From assembly GCA_016930695.1 (NCBI GenBank), contig JAFGGD010000056.1, forward strand, positions 1-60,559: a DNA stretch of 60,559 nucleotides, given 5' to 3'. The notes under the pieces were generated by a model. It searched no databases. It saw only the letters and a program-made list of their open reading frames with translations, and was not told where the DNA came from. The stretch comes from Candidatus Eisenbacteria bacterium. GTDB taxonomy: Bacteria; Orphanbacterota; Orphanbacteria; Orphanbacterales; Orphanbacteraceae. Position numbers and translations under genes: made by a program. Shown here one piece after another: positions 37,038-45,388 of this stretch (positions are counted from its first letter, which is position 1; every line of letters begins with the position of its first letter).

Positions 37038-37463
37038 CTACACATTCATTCGGATGCCGATCAGTTCCTCCACGTCCTCGATGTCCTTCTTCTCCTCCAT
37101 CCGGATCGCGATCGGCCGGATTTTTCTGTGCTTCTTCCCGCTCTTGAATTCCTCCTTCCTCTCCTCCGATAGAACGCTTTTCAGGATTCTCTCCTCGGCC
37201 CTGTCCGAGAAATAAAATGCGACGAGAAACGCGTTCTTCCTCACGGAAACCCAGAAGATCGTCTTCGACTTCCGCGTCACCTTCATGAGCCAGCTCTTCC
37301 CGTCCTTGTAATACCTCCATTCCTCCTCGAACTCCGGATGCCGCTCGTGCAGCGCGCCGAAAAGCGCCTCCCACACGACCTTTCTCTTCCCGATATGGGA
37401 GAAGACCACCTCTTCCGTCGGGAACTGATCCGGGTCGTTTAGAACGGGTCGGTCATTCGGCAT
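37038..37463 (-). CDS. DUF3788 family protein
   Basis: A 141-residue soluble protein matching the small DUF3788 family: an N-terminal acidic segment, WRYYKDGKSWLMKVTRKSKTI, and a basic C-terminus rich in Lys/Arg. These proteins show weak resemblance to nucleic-acid-associated or heme-binding folds, but none is established. It ends just upstream of the AT-rich region that contains the pentapeptide gene's promoter. Confidence 0.75.
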   Translation of the reverse strand: MPNDRPVLNDPDQFPTEEVVFSHIGKRKVVWEALFGALHERHPEFEEEWRYYKDGKSWLMKVTRKSKTIFWVSVRKNAFLVAFYFSDRAEERILKSVLSEERKEEFKSGKKHRKIRPIAIRMEEKKDIEDVEELIGIRMNV

Positions 37464-37476
37464 ACATCTCTCCGAG

Positions 37477-37701
37477 TCAGGAAGTCGATACCGGCGCCGT
37501 ACTCATGAACAGGCGCGCGAGGAGGCCGGCGGCTATTGGTAAGGCGACGGCGTACCCCAGCACGGCGACGTTCTGCAGAAGCATCCATCCGGAAATCGGG
37601 CCGGCACCTCCCGCGAGGCACAACGCTCCGCCGATCAGCAGAGTTCGGCGCACGTACCCGGCTTCGCGGTTTCCGCCCAGCGTGAGCGCCGAGAGAATCA
37701 T
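37477..37701 (-). CDS. Small hydrophobic protein, or remnant of a membrane protein
   Basis: A 74-residue frame with two hydrophobic stretches (TLLIGGALCLAGGAG, and LLQNVAVLGYAVALPIAAGLLA). It starts at an ATG at 37701 without an evident ribosome site. It could be a real two-helix membrane protein, or the surviving part of a larger gene. Confidence 0.3.
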   Translation of the reverse strand: MILSALTLGGNREAGYVRRTLLIGGALCLAGGAGPISGWMLLQNVAVLGYAVALPIAAGLLARLFMSTAPVSTS

Positions 37702-37758
37702 GGTGAGGTGAGAGGTTCTGGCGCCCGTCCACCCCCCGGCGATCTCGCCGCCGCGCCG

Positions 37759-38454
37759 CTAAATCCACTCCCGGTCCTGGACCGAGTACCGGCGTCCGCG
37801 GGGACCATCGTCGTCCAAGAGCGCCGGGACGAGGGCGCCGGGCAGAACGGTGTCGATTTCATGATCGGCGTGAGGGCCGCCCATGTCCGTTTTGAGCCAA
37901 CCGGGGTCCAAGGTGTTCACCAGAACGCCGGTATCACGTAGTTCCGCCGCCAGATCCAGCGTGTACTTGTCGACCGCCGCCTTGGAAACACCGTAGGGCG
38001 CGAGATGCGGGACATCCCGGATCCCCGAGGTGATGTTGACGACCCGCCCGAATCTTCGCTCGATCATTCCGGGAACGAAGGCGTTGCACATCGCCACGAG
38101 CGCGTGCAGGTTGATCTGGAACGTCTCTTCCCAGACCTTCTTGGGAATCTCCCAAATGCTCCGCCATTCGTTCTGCACCGCGGCGTTGTTGTAGAGAATG
38201 TCGACGCGGCCCGGTTTTTCACGCACGCCGTCGATCACCGCCAGCACGCCGGCGTCCGTCGCGAGATCGCCCTCGACGGTGACCTGTTCGACGTCATGGT
38301 CTTTCAGCACGTGAACGGTCTCGTCCAAATGTCCGATCGTGCGGGCGTGAAGGATCACGTTGCACCCTTCCCCCGCCAACCCCACCGCGATCCGTTGCCC
38401 GATTCCCCTGCTCGAACCCGTGACGAGCGCCCACTTGCCTGACAGAGCGTGCAT
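37759..38454 (-). CDS. Short-chain dehydrogenase/reductase
   Basis: A 231-residue classical SDR. The coenzyme motif TGSSRGIG is at about 13-20, NNA(A) at NNAAVQ, and the catalytic YxxxK at YGVSK with a Ser in NITSG. It oxidises or reduces an alcohol/ketone with NAD(P)H. Substrate unknown. The adjacent genes give no pathway clue. Confidence 0.85.
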   Translation of the reverse strand: MHALSGKWALVTGSSRGIGQRIAVGLAGEGCNVILHARTIGHLDETVHVLKDHDVEQVTVEGDLATDAGVLAVIDGVREKPGRVDILYNNAAVQNEWRSIWEIPKKVWEETFQINLHALVAMCNAFVPGMIERRFGRVVNITSGIRDVPHLAPYGVSKAAVDKYTLDLAAELRDTGVLVNTLDPGWLKTDMGGPHADHEIDTVLPGALVPALLDDDGPRGRRYSVQDREWI

Positions 38455-38554
38455 ACCTCACCTCGCTTGATTCATCCCCCTCGAACGAACACGAGTATAG
38501 ACGTTTTCGCCCCTCCGGTTTGCAGACAATATCGCCGGCGCCTTGGTATTGGCC

Positions 38555-38586
38555 TTCTCCCTCTCCCGCAAGCGGGAGAGGGAGAA
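38555..38586. repeat. Perfect 15-bp inverted repeat (REP-like hairpin)
   Basis: TTCTCCCTCTCCCGC pairs with GCGGGAGAGGGAGAA around an AA loop. Hairpins with this core sequence are a common intergenic element in GC-rich bacteria. With no T-run it is more REP-like than a terminator. Confidence 0.75.
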
Positions 38587-38650
38587 AATGATTTCGATTG
38601 CGATAGCGATCCCGATCCCGATAGCGATGGCAAGCCCTTCGCGGATCCTC

Positions 38651-38702
38651 GTAACCAGATACCTTTTCCTCCGCTCCGCTCCGGAAAAGTGAATCAGGTT
38701 AC
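38651..38702. repeat. Copy 1 of a 52-nt hairpin element
   Basis: Terminal arms GTAACC/GGTTAC and inner arms CTTTTCC/GGAAAAG form a nested stem. The core GATACCTTTTC and the overall length and layout are shared with copy 2 at 38742, while the terminal arms have changed in a compensating way (see copy 2). Confidence 0.65.
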
Positions 38703-38741
38703 GAGGGGCTTTCAATCCCGATAGCGATAGTAAGGCTGTGG

Positions 38742-38793
38742 GTACCGGATACCTTTTCTCGTCGCTCTGCTCCTCGAAAAGAGAATTCGGTAC
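38742..38793. repeat. Copy 2 of the 52-nt hairpin element
   Basis: Terminal arms GTACCG/CGGTAC and inner arms CTTTTCTCG/CGAAAAG. Both arms differ from copy 1 but remain complementary, the signature of a structure-conserved repeat. Spacing between the copies is 39 nt. Confidence 0.65.
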
Positions 38794-38955
38794 CGAGGCG
38801 GCCCTCCCCTTCCCCCGCCGGGCTCCCTCTCGGTGCCGTCTCGACTCGCCGGGCACCCACCGAAGCCCGCCTCCGTCGAGATGATAAAAAATCTGTCGAG
38901 CATTTATCGGGGCGGATGGAGGTGGGTCGGCGAGCGAGAAGAGGGAGGATGCAGA

Positions 38956-38982
38956 GCATCCGGACCGTGCCCCGAAGGGAGA
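38956..38982. repeat. 27-bp dispersed repeat, copy 1
   Basis: Starts GCATCCGGACCGTG and is identical over 27 bases to 60392-60418 on the same strand, with partial similarity continuing for about 15 bases. Both copies are intergenic. Confidence 0.6.
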
Positions 38983-39243
38983 GCCGGGGGTGGAAGGGAA
39001 TAAAGCGGTAGCGATAGCGATTTCAATATGGATAGCGCAACACACATAATAGCAACGCCTTACGTTACAATCGGCATCCTCCCCTCCCCCCTCTTGCGTA
39101 AATCGCCGGCCGGGAGGATAATCAACGCACGCGGATCGAGATCCTCTTCTCGGTTGCTGCGGGGTGGGTGGGAGCGATCAACCCGAAACGCGCTCGGGAT
39201 GTCGCTCGTATTTTCCCCCGAGCCTGAGCACTGGAGGATCGGC

Positions 39244-40773
39244 ATGGCCGTCCGCATCACCGGCAAAGACCTCACCATCGAGCACGTCGTCTCCGTCGCA
39301 CGAAACAACGAACCGGTCGAACTCGCCCCCGAGGCGCGCGAACGCATCGTCAAATGCCGCGCATTCATCGAGGAGCGCATCCAAGCGCGCGAGATCATGT
39401 ACGGCGTCAACACCGGCATCGGCGAATTCAGCGAAGTGGTTCTCACCGACGATCAGGTCGAGCAGTTCCAGCGCTACCTCATCTACAACCACGCCGCCGG
39501 CATCGGCGATCCCTTCCCGAAAGAAGTGGTGCGCGCGGCGATGCTCCTTCGCGCCAACGTCCACGCCAACGGCTACTCCGGTTGCCGCCCCGTGATCACC
39601 GAAACCCTCGTCGCCATGCTCAACAAAGGAGTGACGCCGGTGGTCTGCACCAAGGGATCGGTGGGCGCCTGCGGCGACCTCTCTCCCATGAGTCAGATGG
39701 CCCTCTCCATGATGGGCGAGGGAGAGGCCTTTTATAAAGGCGAGCGGATGGCGACCAAGACCGCCTTCGAGAAGGCGGGCATTCCGATCCCCGGCCTCCG
39801 GGCGCGGGACGGCCTCGCCTCCATCAACGGCTCCAACATGCTGACCGGGATCGGCTGCCTCTCCGTATACGACGCCGAGCGCTTCCTCAAGATGGCGGAC
39901 ATCGCCGCGGCGATGACCCTCGACGCGCTCAAGGCGAACATGAAGCCTTACGACGGGCGGCTCCACGAGCTGCGCGGCTTCCGCGGCGCCGTCGCGTCGG
40001 CGGCGAACATCCGCAAGGTGATCGACGGCTCCGACCTCCTCACCGGCAAGGAAAAGGTCAAGGTTCAGGACGCCTACAGCATGCGTTCCACCCCGCAGGT
40101 GCACGGCGGGGCGCGCGATCACCTCCGCTGGACCCGCAGCCAGATCGAGATCGAAGCGAACGGCGTCGGCGACAACCCCATCTTCCTCCCCGACGATCAT
40201 GTCGTCCTCACCGGCGCGAACTTCCAGGGGACGCCGGTCAGCCTTCCCCTCGACACCCTCGGCGGGGCGATCACCATGGTCTGCGTGATCAGCGAGAGGC
40301 GCCTCAACCGGATGACCAACCCGGCGCTCAGCGTCGGCCTCCCCGCGTTCCTCACCAAGGGGGCGGGAATGATGTCCGGCATGATGCTCAGCCAGTACAC
40401 CGCGGACATGCAGATCGTCGAGCAGAAGATCCTCTCCACACCCGCCTTCTTCCAGTCCATCCCGGCGGCCGCGGACCAGGAGGATTTCGTCTCCATGGGG
40501 ATGAACTCGGCGCTCAAGACCGCCCAGATTCTGGAGGTCGCCAACGGGGTCCTCGGCATCGAGCTGATGGCGGCCGCGCAGTCCCTCGACTTCCGGAAGT
40601 ACGCACCCGGCCGCGGCACGCTCGCCGCCAAGGCGGCGATCCGCGAGAAGGTCGACTTCCTCGACGAGGACCGCCCCCTCTTCAACGATCACAACGCCAT
40701 GATGGATTTGGTGAAGACCAGGCGGATTCTCGATGCGGTGGAGAACGAGGTGGGCGAACTCAGGACCTACTGA
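39244..40773 (+). CDS. Histidine/aromatic ammonia-lyase family enzyme with an Ala-Cys-Gly MIO triad
   Basis: A 509-residue MIO-type lyase. Family features are YGVNTGIGEF near the N-terminus and KGSVGACGDLSP. The electrophilic MIO group normally forms from Ala-Ser-Gly; here it is Ala142-Cys143-Gly144. Relatives deaminate histidine, phenylalanine or tyrosine, or act as aminomutases. NHAAGIGDP and the GYSGCRPV region are closest to histidine-type enzymes, but no other hut genes are nearby. The ATG follows GGAGG by eight bases. Active with Cys is possible, since Ser-to-Cys replacement is reported as tolerated in HutH; substrate unproven. Confidence 0.8.
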   Translation: MAVRITGKDLTIEHVVSVARNNEPVELAPEARERIVKCRAFIEERIQAREIMYGVNTGIGEFSEVVLTDDQVEQFQRYLIYNHAAGIGDPFPKEVVRAAMLLRANVHANGYSGCRPVITETLVAMLNKGVTPVVCTKGSVGACGDLSPMSQMALSMMGEGEAFYKGERMATKTAFEKAGIPIPGLRARDGLASINGSNMLTGIGCLSVYDAERFLKMADIAAAMTLDALKANMKPYDGRLHELRGFRGAVASAANIRKVIDGSDLLTGKEKVKVQDAYSMRSTPQVHGGARDHLRWTRSQIEIEANGVGDNPIFLPDDHVVLTGANFQGTPVSLPLDTLGGAITMVCVISERRLNRMTNPALSVGLPAFLTKGAGMMSGMMLSQYTADMQIVEQKILSTPAFFQSIPAAADQEDFVSMGMNSALKTAQILEVANGVLGIELMAAAQSLDFRKYAPGRGTLAAKAAIREKVDFLDEDRPLFNDHNAMMDLVKTRRILDAVENEVGELRTY

Positions 40774-40797
40774 TCGAGCCGTGAATCAAACAGGAAC

Positions 40798-40830
40798 GGG
40801 GAGGGCCCAAACCGGCCCTCCCCATTTCAT
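40798..40830 (+). terminator. Terminator hairpin after the ammonia-lyase gene
   Basis: A 10-bp stem (GGGGAGGGCC / GGCCCTCCCC, loop of six) 25 bases past the stop is followed by ATTTCATT. The stem is strong and the T-run is interrupted. Confidence 0.55.
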
Positions 40831-40945
40831 TCCCCTCTTCGATCGATAACGGTCTTCCGGGCCCTTTCACGCCTTTTCGAATCCACCTTTCGATTCACGC
40901 CGGAACGCATCGGGCCGGAAAAATCAGGGGAAAGAACGGAACCAC

Positions 40946-40975
40946 TTCAATCAATCGGTGAATCCATGGTATGAT
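40946..40975 (+). promoter_or_regulatory. Promoter for the secreted-protein pair at 41072-43056
   Basis: TTCAAT (40946-40951) and TATGAT (40970-40975) are separated by 18 nt, about 95 bases upstream of the first ATG. Confidence 0.45.
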
Positions 40976-41071
40976 AGCGAAGTATTCATGCGCTTCTCAT
41001 CCGAAACAGACGAATAACGGGATTCGGGGAGGGGGCTCTCGTCCCCACCGTTTCCACGAAAGGAGAACCCC

Positions 41072-41647
41072 ATGCGCATTCTCCTGATCGGTCCTCTTCT
41101 TCTCTTCCTCGCCGCCGCCGCTTTCGCCGGTCCGGGCGAGGGGGAACTCTCCCGCGCGGAAGAAACGCAGGGCGCCTTCGACATCCCCTGGTCGACGATC
41201 GGCGCCGGAGGCGCCCCCGGGGCGAGCGCCAATTTCCGCTCCAACGGCACACTCGGCCAATCGACGCCGATCGGCCTCTGCGGAAGCGCGAATATCGATC
41301 TCCACGCCGGCTTCTGGAGAAAGATCGCCGTCGCCACCGGCGTCCTGGAGGACGTGCTTCCCCCGATCTTCCGGAACGCCCTCCTTCCGAACGCGCCCAA
41401 TCCCTTCAACCCGGCGACCACGATCCGTTACGAGACGGCCGAAGCGGGCCCCGTGGAGATCGTCGTCTACGGCGTCGGCGGGCGGGCGGTTCGCACCCTC
41501 ATCCGCGAAACGCTCGGCCCGGGCCCGCACGAGACGGTGTGGGACGGAACCGACGACCGGGGAGCACCCGTCGGCTCCGGCGTCTACTTCTGCGCCCTTC
41601 GGATCGGCGCGACCAACCAAGTTCGTAAAATGGTCCTCGTGAAATAA
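41072..41647 (+). CDS. Secreted protein with FlgD-type C-terminal sorting module
   Basis: A 191-residue protein with a signal peptide (MRILLIGPLLLFLAAAAFA) and a strong AAAGGAGAA ribosome site. The middle has FRSNGTLGQSTPIG and GFWRKI, common in short secreted proteins of this type. The C-terminal 80 residues (LLPNAPNPFNPATTIRYE to SGVYFCALRIG) are the FlgD-like Ig module used for surface sorting or attachment. The next gene starts 11 bases after the stop, so the pair is an operon. Confidence 0.7.
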   Translation: MRILLIGPLLLFLAAAAFAGPGEGELSRAEETQGAFDIPWSTIGAGGAPGASANFRSNGTLGQSTPIGLCGSANIDLHAGFWRKIAVATGVLEDVLPPIFRNALLPNAPNPFNPATTIRYETAEAGPVEIVVYGVGGRAVRTLIRETLGPGPHETVWDGTDDRGAPVGSGVYFCALRIGATNQVRKMVLVK

Positions 41648-41658
41648 AGGAGAGAACC

Positions 41659-43056
41659 ATGAAATACCCGGCCCGTCTCTTTCTCACGCTCTTCTGCCTT
41701 CTCTTCTTCGCGTCCCTTCTCCACGCCGCCGTGCCCGGCCTCATGAACTACCAAGGGGTTCTGACCGACGCGGGCGGTGCGATCGTCCCGGACGGCGACT
41801 ACGACGTCTTCTTCGCCATCTACAAGGACAGCGTCGACGCGGATTCGGTCTGGTGCGAATCGCGGACGGTCACCGTGGAGGAGGGCGTCTTCAGCGTGAT
41901 CCTCGGCTCCCTCTCTCCCCTCACGGAGAACACCTTCGAGGACACGCCCCGCTGGATGGGGATCACCGTCGAGTCCGATCCGGAGATGACGCCGCGGATG
42001 AAGATCACCGCCGTTCCCTGGGCGATCCGCGCGGCGGTGGCCGATTCGGCGGTGGTCGCCGGCGGCGCCGGTGCCGACGCCGACTGGACGATCTACGGCG
42101 ACAACATGTACTCCGGCGTGAGCGGCAACGTGGGGATCGGCACCGACGATCCGCTCTACCCTCTCCACGTCGTCGGGAACGATTCGATCGGATCGGCGAT
42201 GATCGGCCCCGAAGCGACCATCAACGAGGACAGCCGCTTTCTCTTCAGCGAGGACGACGACGGCACCTACGGGATATTCCTCCACTACAACGGTGCGGCG
42301 AACCAACTCGAGATCGGCGGCCTCGCCGGAGGGACCGAGTACGGACCCCACGCGGTCTTCTCCCGGAATTCACCGTTGATCGAGTTTTCGGGCTCCGCCG
42401 GCTCCGCCCTTTTCAATCTGAACGGTCTGGGAAACAGCACGGTGACCCTCCCCGGGGACGCGGTCGCCGCGGCGGAGATCCTCGACGAGCCCGGCGTGGC
42501 GTGCAGCACCTGGACCGGCACCTATCAGTGGATCGGCTCCACGCCGACGGTTCTCCTTTCGCGAAGCATCGTCTGCCCCGCAGCCGGGTATGTACTGGCC
42601 ATCGCCACCGCCCACGTCCAGTGGCACATCGGATCGTCGTACGCCTTCGACTGCCACTTCGCCCTCTCCACCCAAACCACCGTCATGCCCGATCCTTACT
42701 ACAGCCTGCAGTTACCCGGCGGGATGCCCTGGGGAACCTACAACCAGCCGGTGACGATTCATGGTCTCTTCCCGGTTTCCACGGCGGGCACCCACACCTT
42801 CTACTTCCTCGGGGAAATTCAGGTATCGGACTTCGATCTCTACGATAAAACGCTCACGCTCCTTTACGTTCCCACCGCCTACGGAAACGTGAGCGAGCCG
42901 CTCACCGCCGGTGGACCGGTGAACGATCCCGAGGTCGGCGCCGAGCGCGCCGCCGCCGAAGCGGCGAACGCGGCGAGGCTGGAGAAGGAGGTCGCCGGGC
43001 TTCGCGAGGAGATCGAAGCGATTCGCGCGGAACTCCGCGCGGAGGAGGACCGCTAG
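41659..43056 (+). CDS. Secreted fibre-like protein with C-terminal coiled coil
   Basis: A 465-residue protein with a signal peptide (MKYPARLFLTLFCLLFFASLLHA). The phrase SGNVGIGTDDPLYPLHVVGN is typical of fibre/spike proteins with chaperone-type ends, and the C-terminal 50 residues are a charged coiled coil (RLEKEVAGLREEIEAIRAEL). A Cys-containing middle domain (SIVCPAAGYVLAIATAHVQ) is unassigned. Probably a surface appendage co-expressed with the preceding FlgD-tailed protein. Confidence 0.6.
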   Translation: MKYPARLFLTLFCLLFFASLLHAAVPGLMNYQGVLTDAGGAIVPDGDYDVFFAIYKDSVDADSVWCESRTVTVEEGVFSVILGSLSPLTENTFEDTPRWMGITVESDPEMTPRMKITAVPWAIRAAVADSAVVAGGAGADADWTIYGDNMYSGVSGNVGIGTDDPLYPLHVVGNDSIGSAMIGPEATINEDSRFLFSEDDDGTYGIFLHYNGAANQLEIGGLAGGTEYGPHAVFSRNSPLIEFSGSAGSALFNLNGLGNSTVTLPGDAVAAAEILDEPGVACSTWTGTYQWIGSTPTVLLSRSIVCPAAGYVLAIATAHVQWHIGSSYAFDCHFALSTQTTVMPDPYYSLQLPGGMPWGTYNQPVTIHGLFPVSTAGTHTFYFLGEIQVSDFDLYDKTLTLLYVPTAYGNVSEPLTAGGPVNDPEVGAERAAAEAANAARLEKEVAGLREEIEAIRAELRAEEDR

Positions 43057-43117
43057 AGCGAACGGCGCGACGAAACAACGGCATCGAACGGGGGTACGCG
43101 CAGGCCCCGAAAAAGAA

Positions 43118-43153
43118 GACGGCCGCCCCCTCGGCGTGGGAGTGGCGGCCGTC
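43118..43153. terminator. Bidirectional terminator between convergent genes
   Basis: A 10-bp stem (GACGGCCGCC / GGCGGCCGTC) around a 16-base loop lies between the ends of the fibre-like gene and the FGE-like gene. It has A-rich sequence on the left (CCGAAAAAGAAG), giving a T-run for minus-strand transcripts, and CTATTTCC on the right. Confidence 0.65.
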
Positions 43154-43180
43154 CTATTTCCATCGGGCGGTTCTACCGGA

Positions 43181-44065
43181 TCAGCTCCGCTTCACGCAGC
43201 GGAAACCGCCGTCCCAATAGCTCCGTTTCGGAGAGCGATGGCCGCGCGCGAACGTCTGGATCTCCCAGGAGCTGACGTTCCACGAACCGCCGCGCACCAC
43301 GCGGTCGAAGCTCCCCGCGCCGATCCAGCTGTGGCACCACTCGTAGACGTTCCCCGCCATCTCGCAAACACCGTAGGGACTGACGCCGCTGGTGCCGCCC
43401 ACGGGCGCCGTGTCGTAGCGGCAGTCCCCGTAGTTGACGAGGCCGCAGTTGATCACGCCGTGCTCGTCCCAAGGATCGTCGTTCCCCCAGGGATACTGGT
43501 ACCCCGTGTTCCCCCGCGCCGCCATCTCCCACTCCTCCTCGGTGGGGAGGGCGAGCCCGTAGTGCTTCGCGAAGGCGTACGCGCCGAACCAGGTCACCTG
43601 CACGGCCGGGTGGTTCTCGTATCCGGGGACGATGACGAAGGCGCCGCCTGAGTAGGTGATCCTCTGTTCATAGGGATGCTGGGAGTACGCGTGCAGGTCG
43701 AAAAGAGGGACGGTCCCGGCGCTGTACATCTCGTCCCCTTCGTAAGTCCCCTGCACGGTGCTGGCGACGCTGTCGCCCAAGAAAAAGAAAAACGCCTCCC
43801 CCGCCGCTATCGCCTCCTCCAGGAAGGCGACATACTGCGCGTTGGTCACCTCGTACTTCATGATCTTGTAGGCGGTATCGATCGTCGAAGCGGCGGCGGA
43901 GTCCCCATAGGTATAGGCGCCGGCGGGGATATCGACCCACTCGAAGGTCGTCGTCCCCTGGGGATCGCCCGATTCGTCGTCATCGGAATCCGATTGCAAC
44001 AGATCACAGGACAAGAACGAACAGCAGAAGAGCGCGAGGCCGAAAATCAATAGCAGCCTTTTCAC
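43181..44065 (-). CDS. FGE-sulfatase (SUMF1)-family lipoprotein
   Basis: A 294-residue protein with a lipobox-type signal (GLALFCCSFLSC). The SUMF1 fold is visible in FEWVDIPAGAYTYGD, MKYEVTNAQYVAFL, LPTEEEWEMAARG and YGVCEMAGNVYEWC. Family members either convert a sulfatase Cys to formylglycine or bind ligands without catalysis. Nothing in the neighbourhood is a sulfatase, so binding is likelier. The GTG start follows GGAAAGGAAC; an ATG 11 codons upstream is the alternative. Confidence 0.75.
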   Translation of the reverse strand: MKRLLLIFGLALFCCSFLSCDLLQSDSDDDESGDPQGTTTFEWVDIPAGAYTYGDSAAASTIDTAYKIMKYEVTNAQYVAFLEEAIAAGEAFFFFLGDSVASTVQGTYEGDEMYSAGTVPLFDLHAYSQHPYEQRITYSGGAFVIVPGYENHPAVQVTWFGAYAFAKHYGLALPTEEEWEMAARGNTGYQYPWGNDDPWDEHGVINCGLVNYGDCRYDTAPVGGTSGVSPYGVCEMAGNVYEWCHSWIGAGSFDRVVRGGSWNVSSWEIQTFARGHRSPKRSYWDGGFRCVKRS

Positions 44066-44339
44066 GGTTGTTCCTTTCCGGCGGAGAGTGCTCGCCATCT
44101 CATACCCCCCTCTCATGTCTCGGGGCGTTTACGGACGTGCCGATCGGAAATACGAAAACGAAAGAACCAACGACAAGGGGAAGGCAGTGTTCGGGAATCA
44201 GCTCTCTCCGGAGAGATCGCCGATCATGGGAGGAATAGCGTGCGGACCAGGCACCCCGCCGATGACCGTTCGTGTCTTTTCATTTTATCGCAGGGCCGGC
44301 CTAACTGCAAGCGGGAATGGAGGGTGCGGGCGTGGGCGC

Positions 44340-44642
44340 TCAGCGTTCTCGTCGCTTCGGATTCCGGGGATCGGGGCGATCCTTCCAGTTCCACCACTTG
44401 AGCAGTTCGGGGTCGGGACGGCGGGAAACGGCGAAATAGACGGCCGAGCGGAAGACGTAGAGGACGCAGCGGTCGATCGGCCCCCCGCGGAGGATCTGCA
44501 AACGACCGTACATTTCTTCCGGGTCGGCTCCGTGGAGATTCGCGACGGACCGAAAGCCGAGGTCGACGAGATCCCGGGAGATGCTCGGCCCCACGCCGGG
44601 AATCGTCCGGAGGTCGTTCGGTTCGGAGATTTTTCGTTTCAT
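44340..44642 (-). CDS. Helix-hairpin-helix protein, Cdd1 (pathogenicity-locus) family
   Basis: A 100-residue protein with a helix-hairpin-helix DNA-binding motif (LRTIPGVGPSISRDLVDLGF) and the Cdd1-type continuation (LHGADPEEMYGRL, CVLYVFRSAVYFA, LLKWWNWKD). These small proteins are thought to bind nucleic acid; no partner is evident. The ATG is at 44642. Confidence 0.8.
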   Translation of the reverse strand: MKRKISEPNDLRTIPGVGPSISRDLVDLGFRSVANLHGADPEEMYGRLQILRGGPIDRCVLYVFRSAVYFAVSRRPDPELLKWWNWKDRPDPRNPKRRER

Positions 44643-44740
44643 CGCCTCATCCCCACGTTGCCCTTCCTTTTCTCTTTGCCGTACACGATTTCGACTCTCC
44701 CGGGTGGTTGCCGGCGCGGATCCGCTTCCCCCGCGTCAAG

Positions 44741-45328
44741 TCATCGCTCCTCCCGTAGCCGTAGGTCGATCCGGTATGTTCTTCCGGAACGTTCCATCAC
44801 TCTGCCCTCGAATCCGGCGCGGCGGGCGAGGCGGAGAACCTCCTCGGCAGCGCGGGTCTCCCGCGGCCAGCGAACGCCGTACCCCGTTTCGATCTCCCGA
44901 CCGGCGGCGATCACCCGGAGGGGAAGGGCGACCGCCTCGCTCGTATCTCCATCCGGACGCACCGGTAGCTCCGCGTCCCAGATCAGGAAACGCCCCTCCG
45001 GTCGCAGAGTCCGCGCCGCCTCCTCGAACAGACGATCCAGGTCTTCGCGTCCCGGCAGATAGAGAAGCGTAAAGAACGCGACGGCCAGTGGGAAGACCCG
45101 GTCGGGGAAGGGGAGCGCCCGCGCGTCGGCCGCCACCTTGCGCGGACCCTCCGGCGCCTCCTTCAGTTCGCGCGGGGAACGGTCCACCGAGATCGTCTTC
45201 TCCCCCGCCAGGAGACCGACGATCCCCTCACCCCCTCCGCCGATGTCGAGCACGGGGCCGACGTCCGGGAACTCCCCGATCCGCACCTCTTCTTTATCGA
45301 GGAAGCACACCGAATCCGCCGACGTCAT
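44741..45328 (-). CDS. Class I SAM-dependent methyltransferase
   Basis: A 195-residue methyltransferase of the Methyltransf_11 type with motif I VLDIGGGGEG, an acidic second strand (TISVDRS), DARALPF and TLRPEGRFLIW. Substrate unknown. It lies 60 bases downstream of murA, on the same strand, and could be cotranscribed with it. Confidence 0.75.
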   Translation of the reverse strand: MTSADSVCFLDKEEVRIGEFPDVGPVLDIGGGGEGIVGLLAGEKTISVDRSPRELKEAPEGPRKVAADARALPFPDRVFPLAVAFFTLLYLPGREDLDRLFEEAARTLRPEGRFLIWDAELPVRPDGDTSEAVALPLRVIAAGREIETGYGVRWPRETRAAEEVLRLARRAGFEGRVMERSGRTYRIDLRLREER

Positions 45329-45388
45329 CCCGCATGCGCTCCCTGCCCGGTGGAATCAAAAGCGAAGGACATCTTCGACATCGCCCCC

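Larger units (their letters stand above)
38455..39243. other. Repeat-rich 789-nt spacer without a gene
   Basis: This spacer holds a perfect 15-bp hairpin (38555-38586), two related 52-nt hairpin elements (38651-38702, 38742-38793), one copy of a 27-bp dispersed repeat (38956-38982), several copies of the short string GATAGCGAT, and a weak promoter (TTTCAA 39021-39026, CATAAT 39045-39050) for the ammonia-lyase gene. Frames in it lack family resemblance. Confidence 0.7.

Noticed and set aside
38455-39243. Protein-coding frames in the repeat-rich spacer
   Set aside because: Frames of 60-195 codons here overlap the hairpins and repeats and encode low-complexity sequence.
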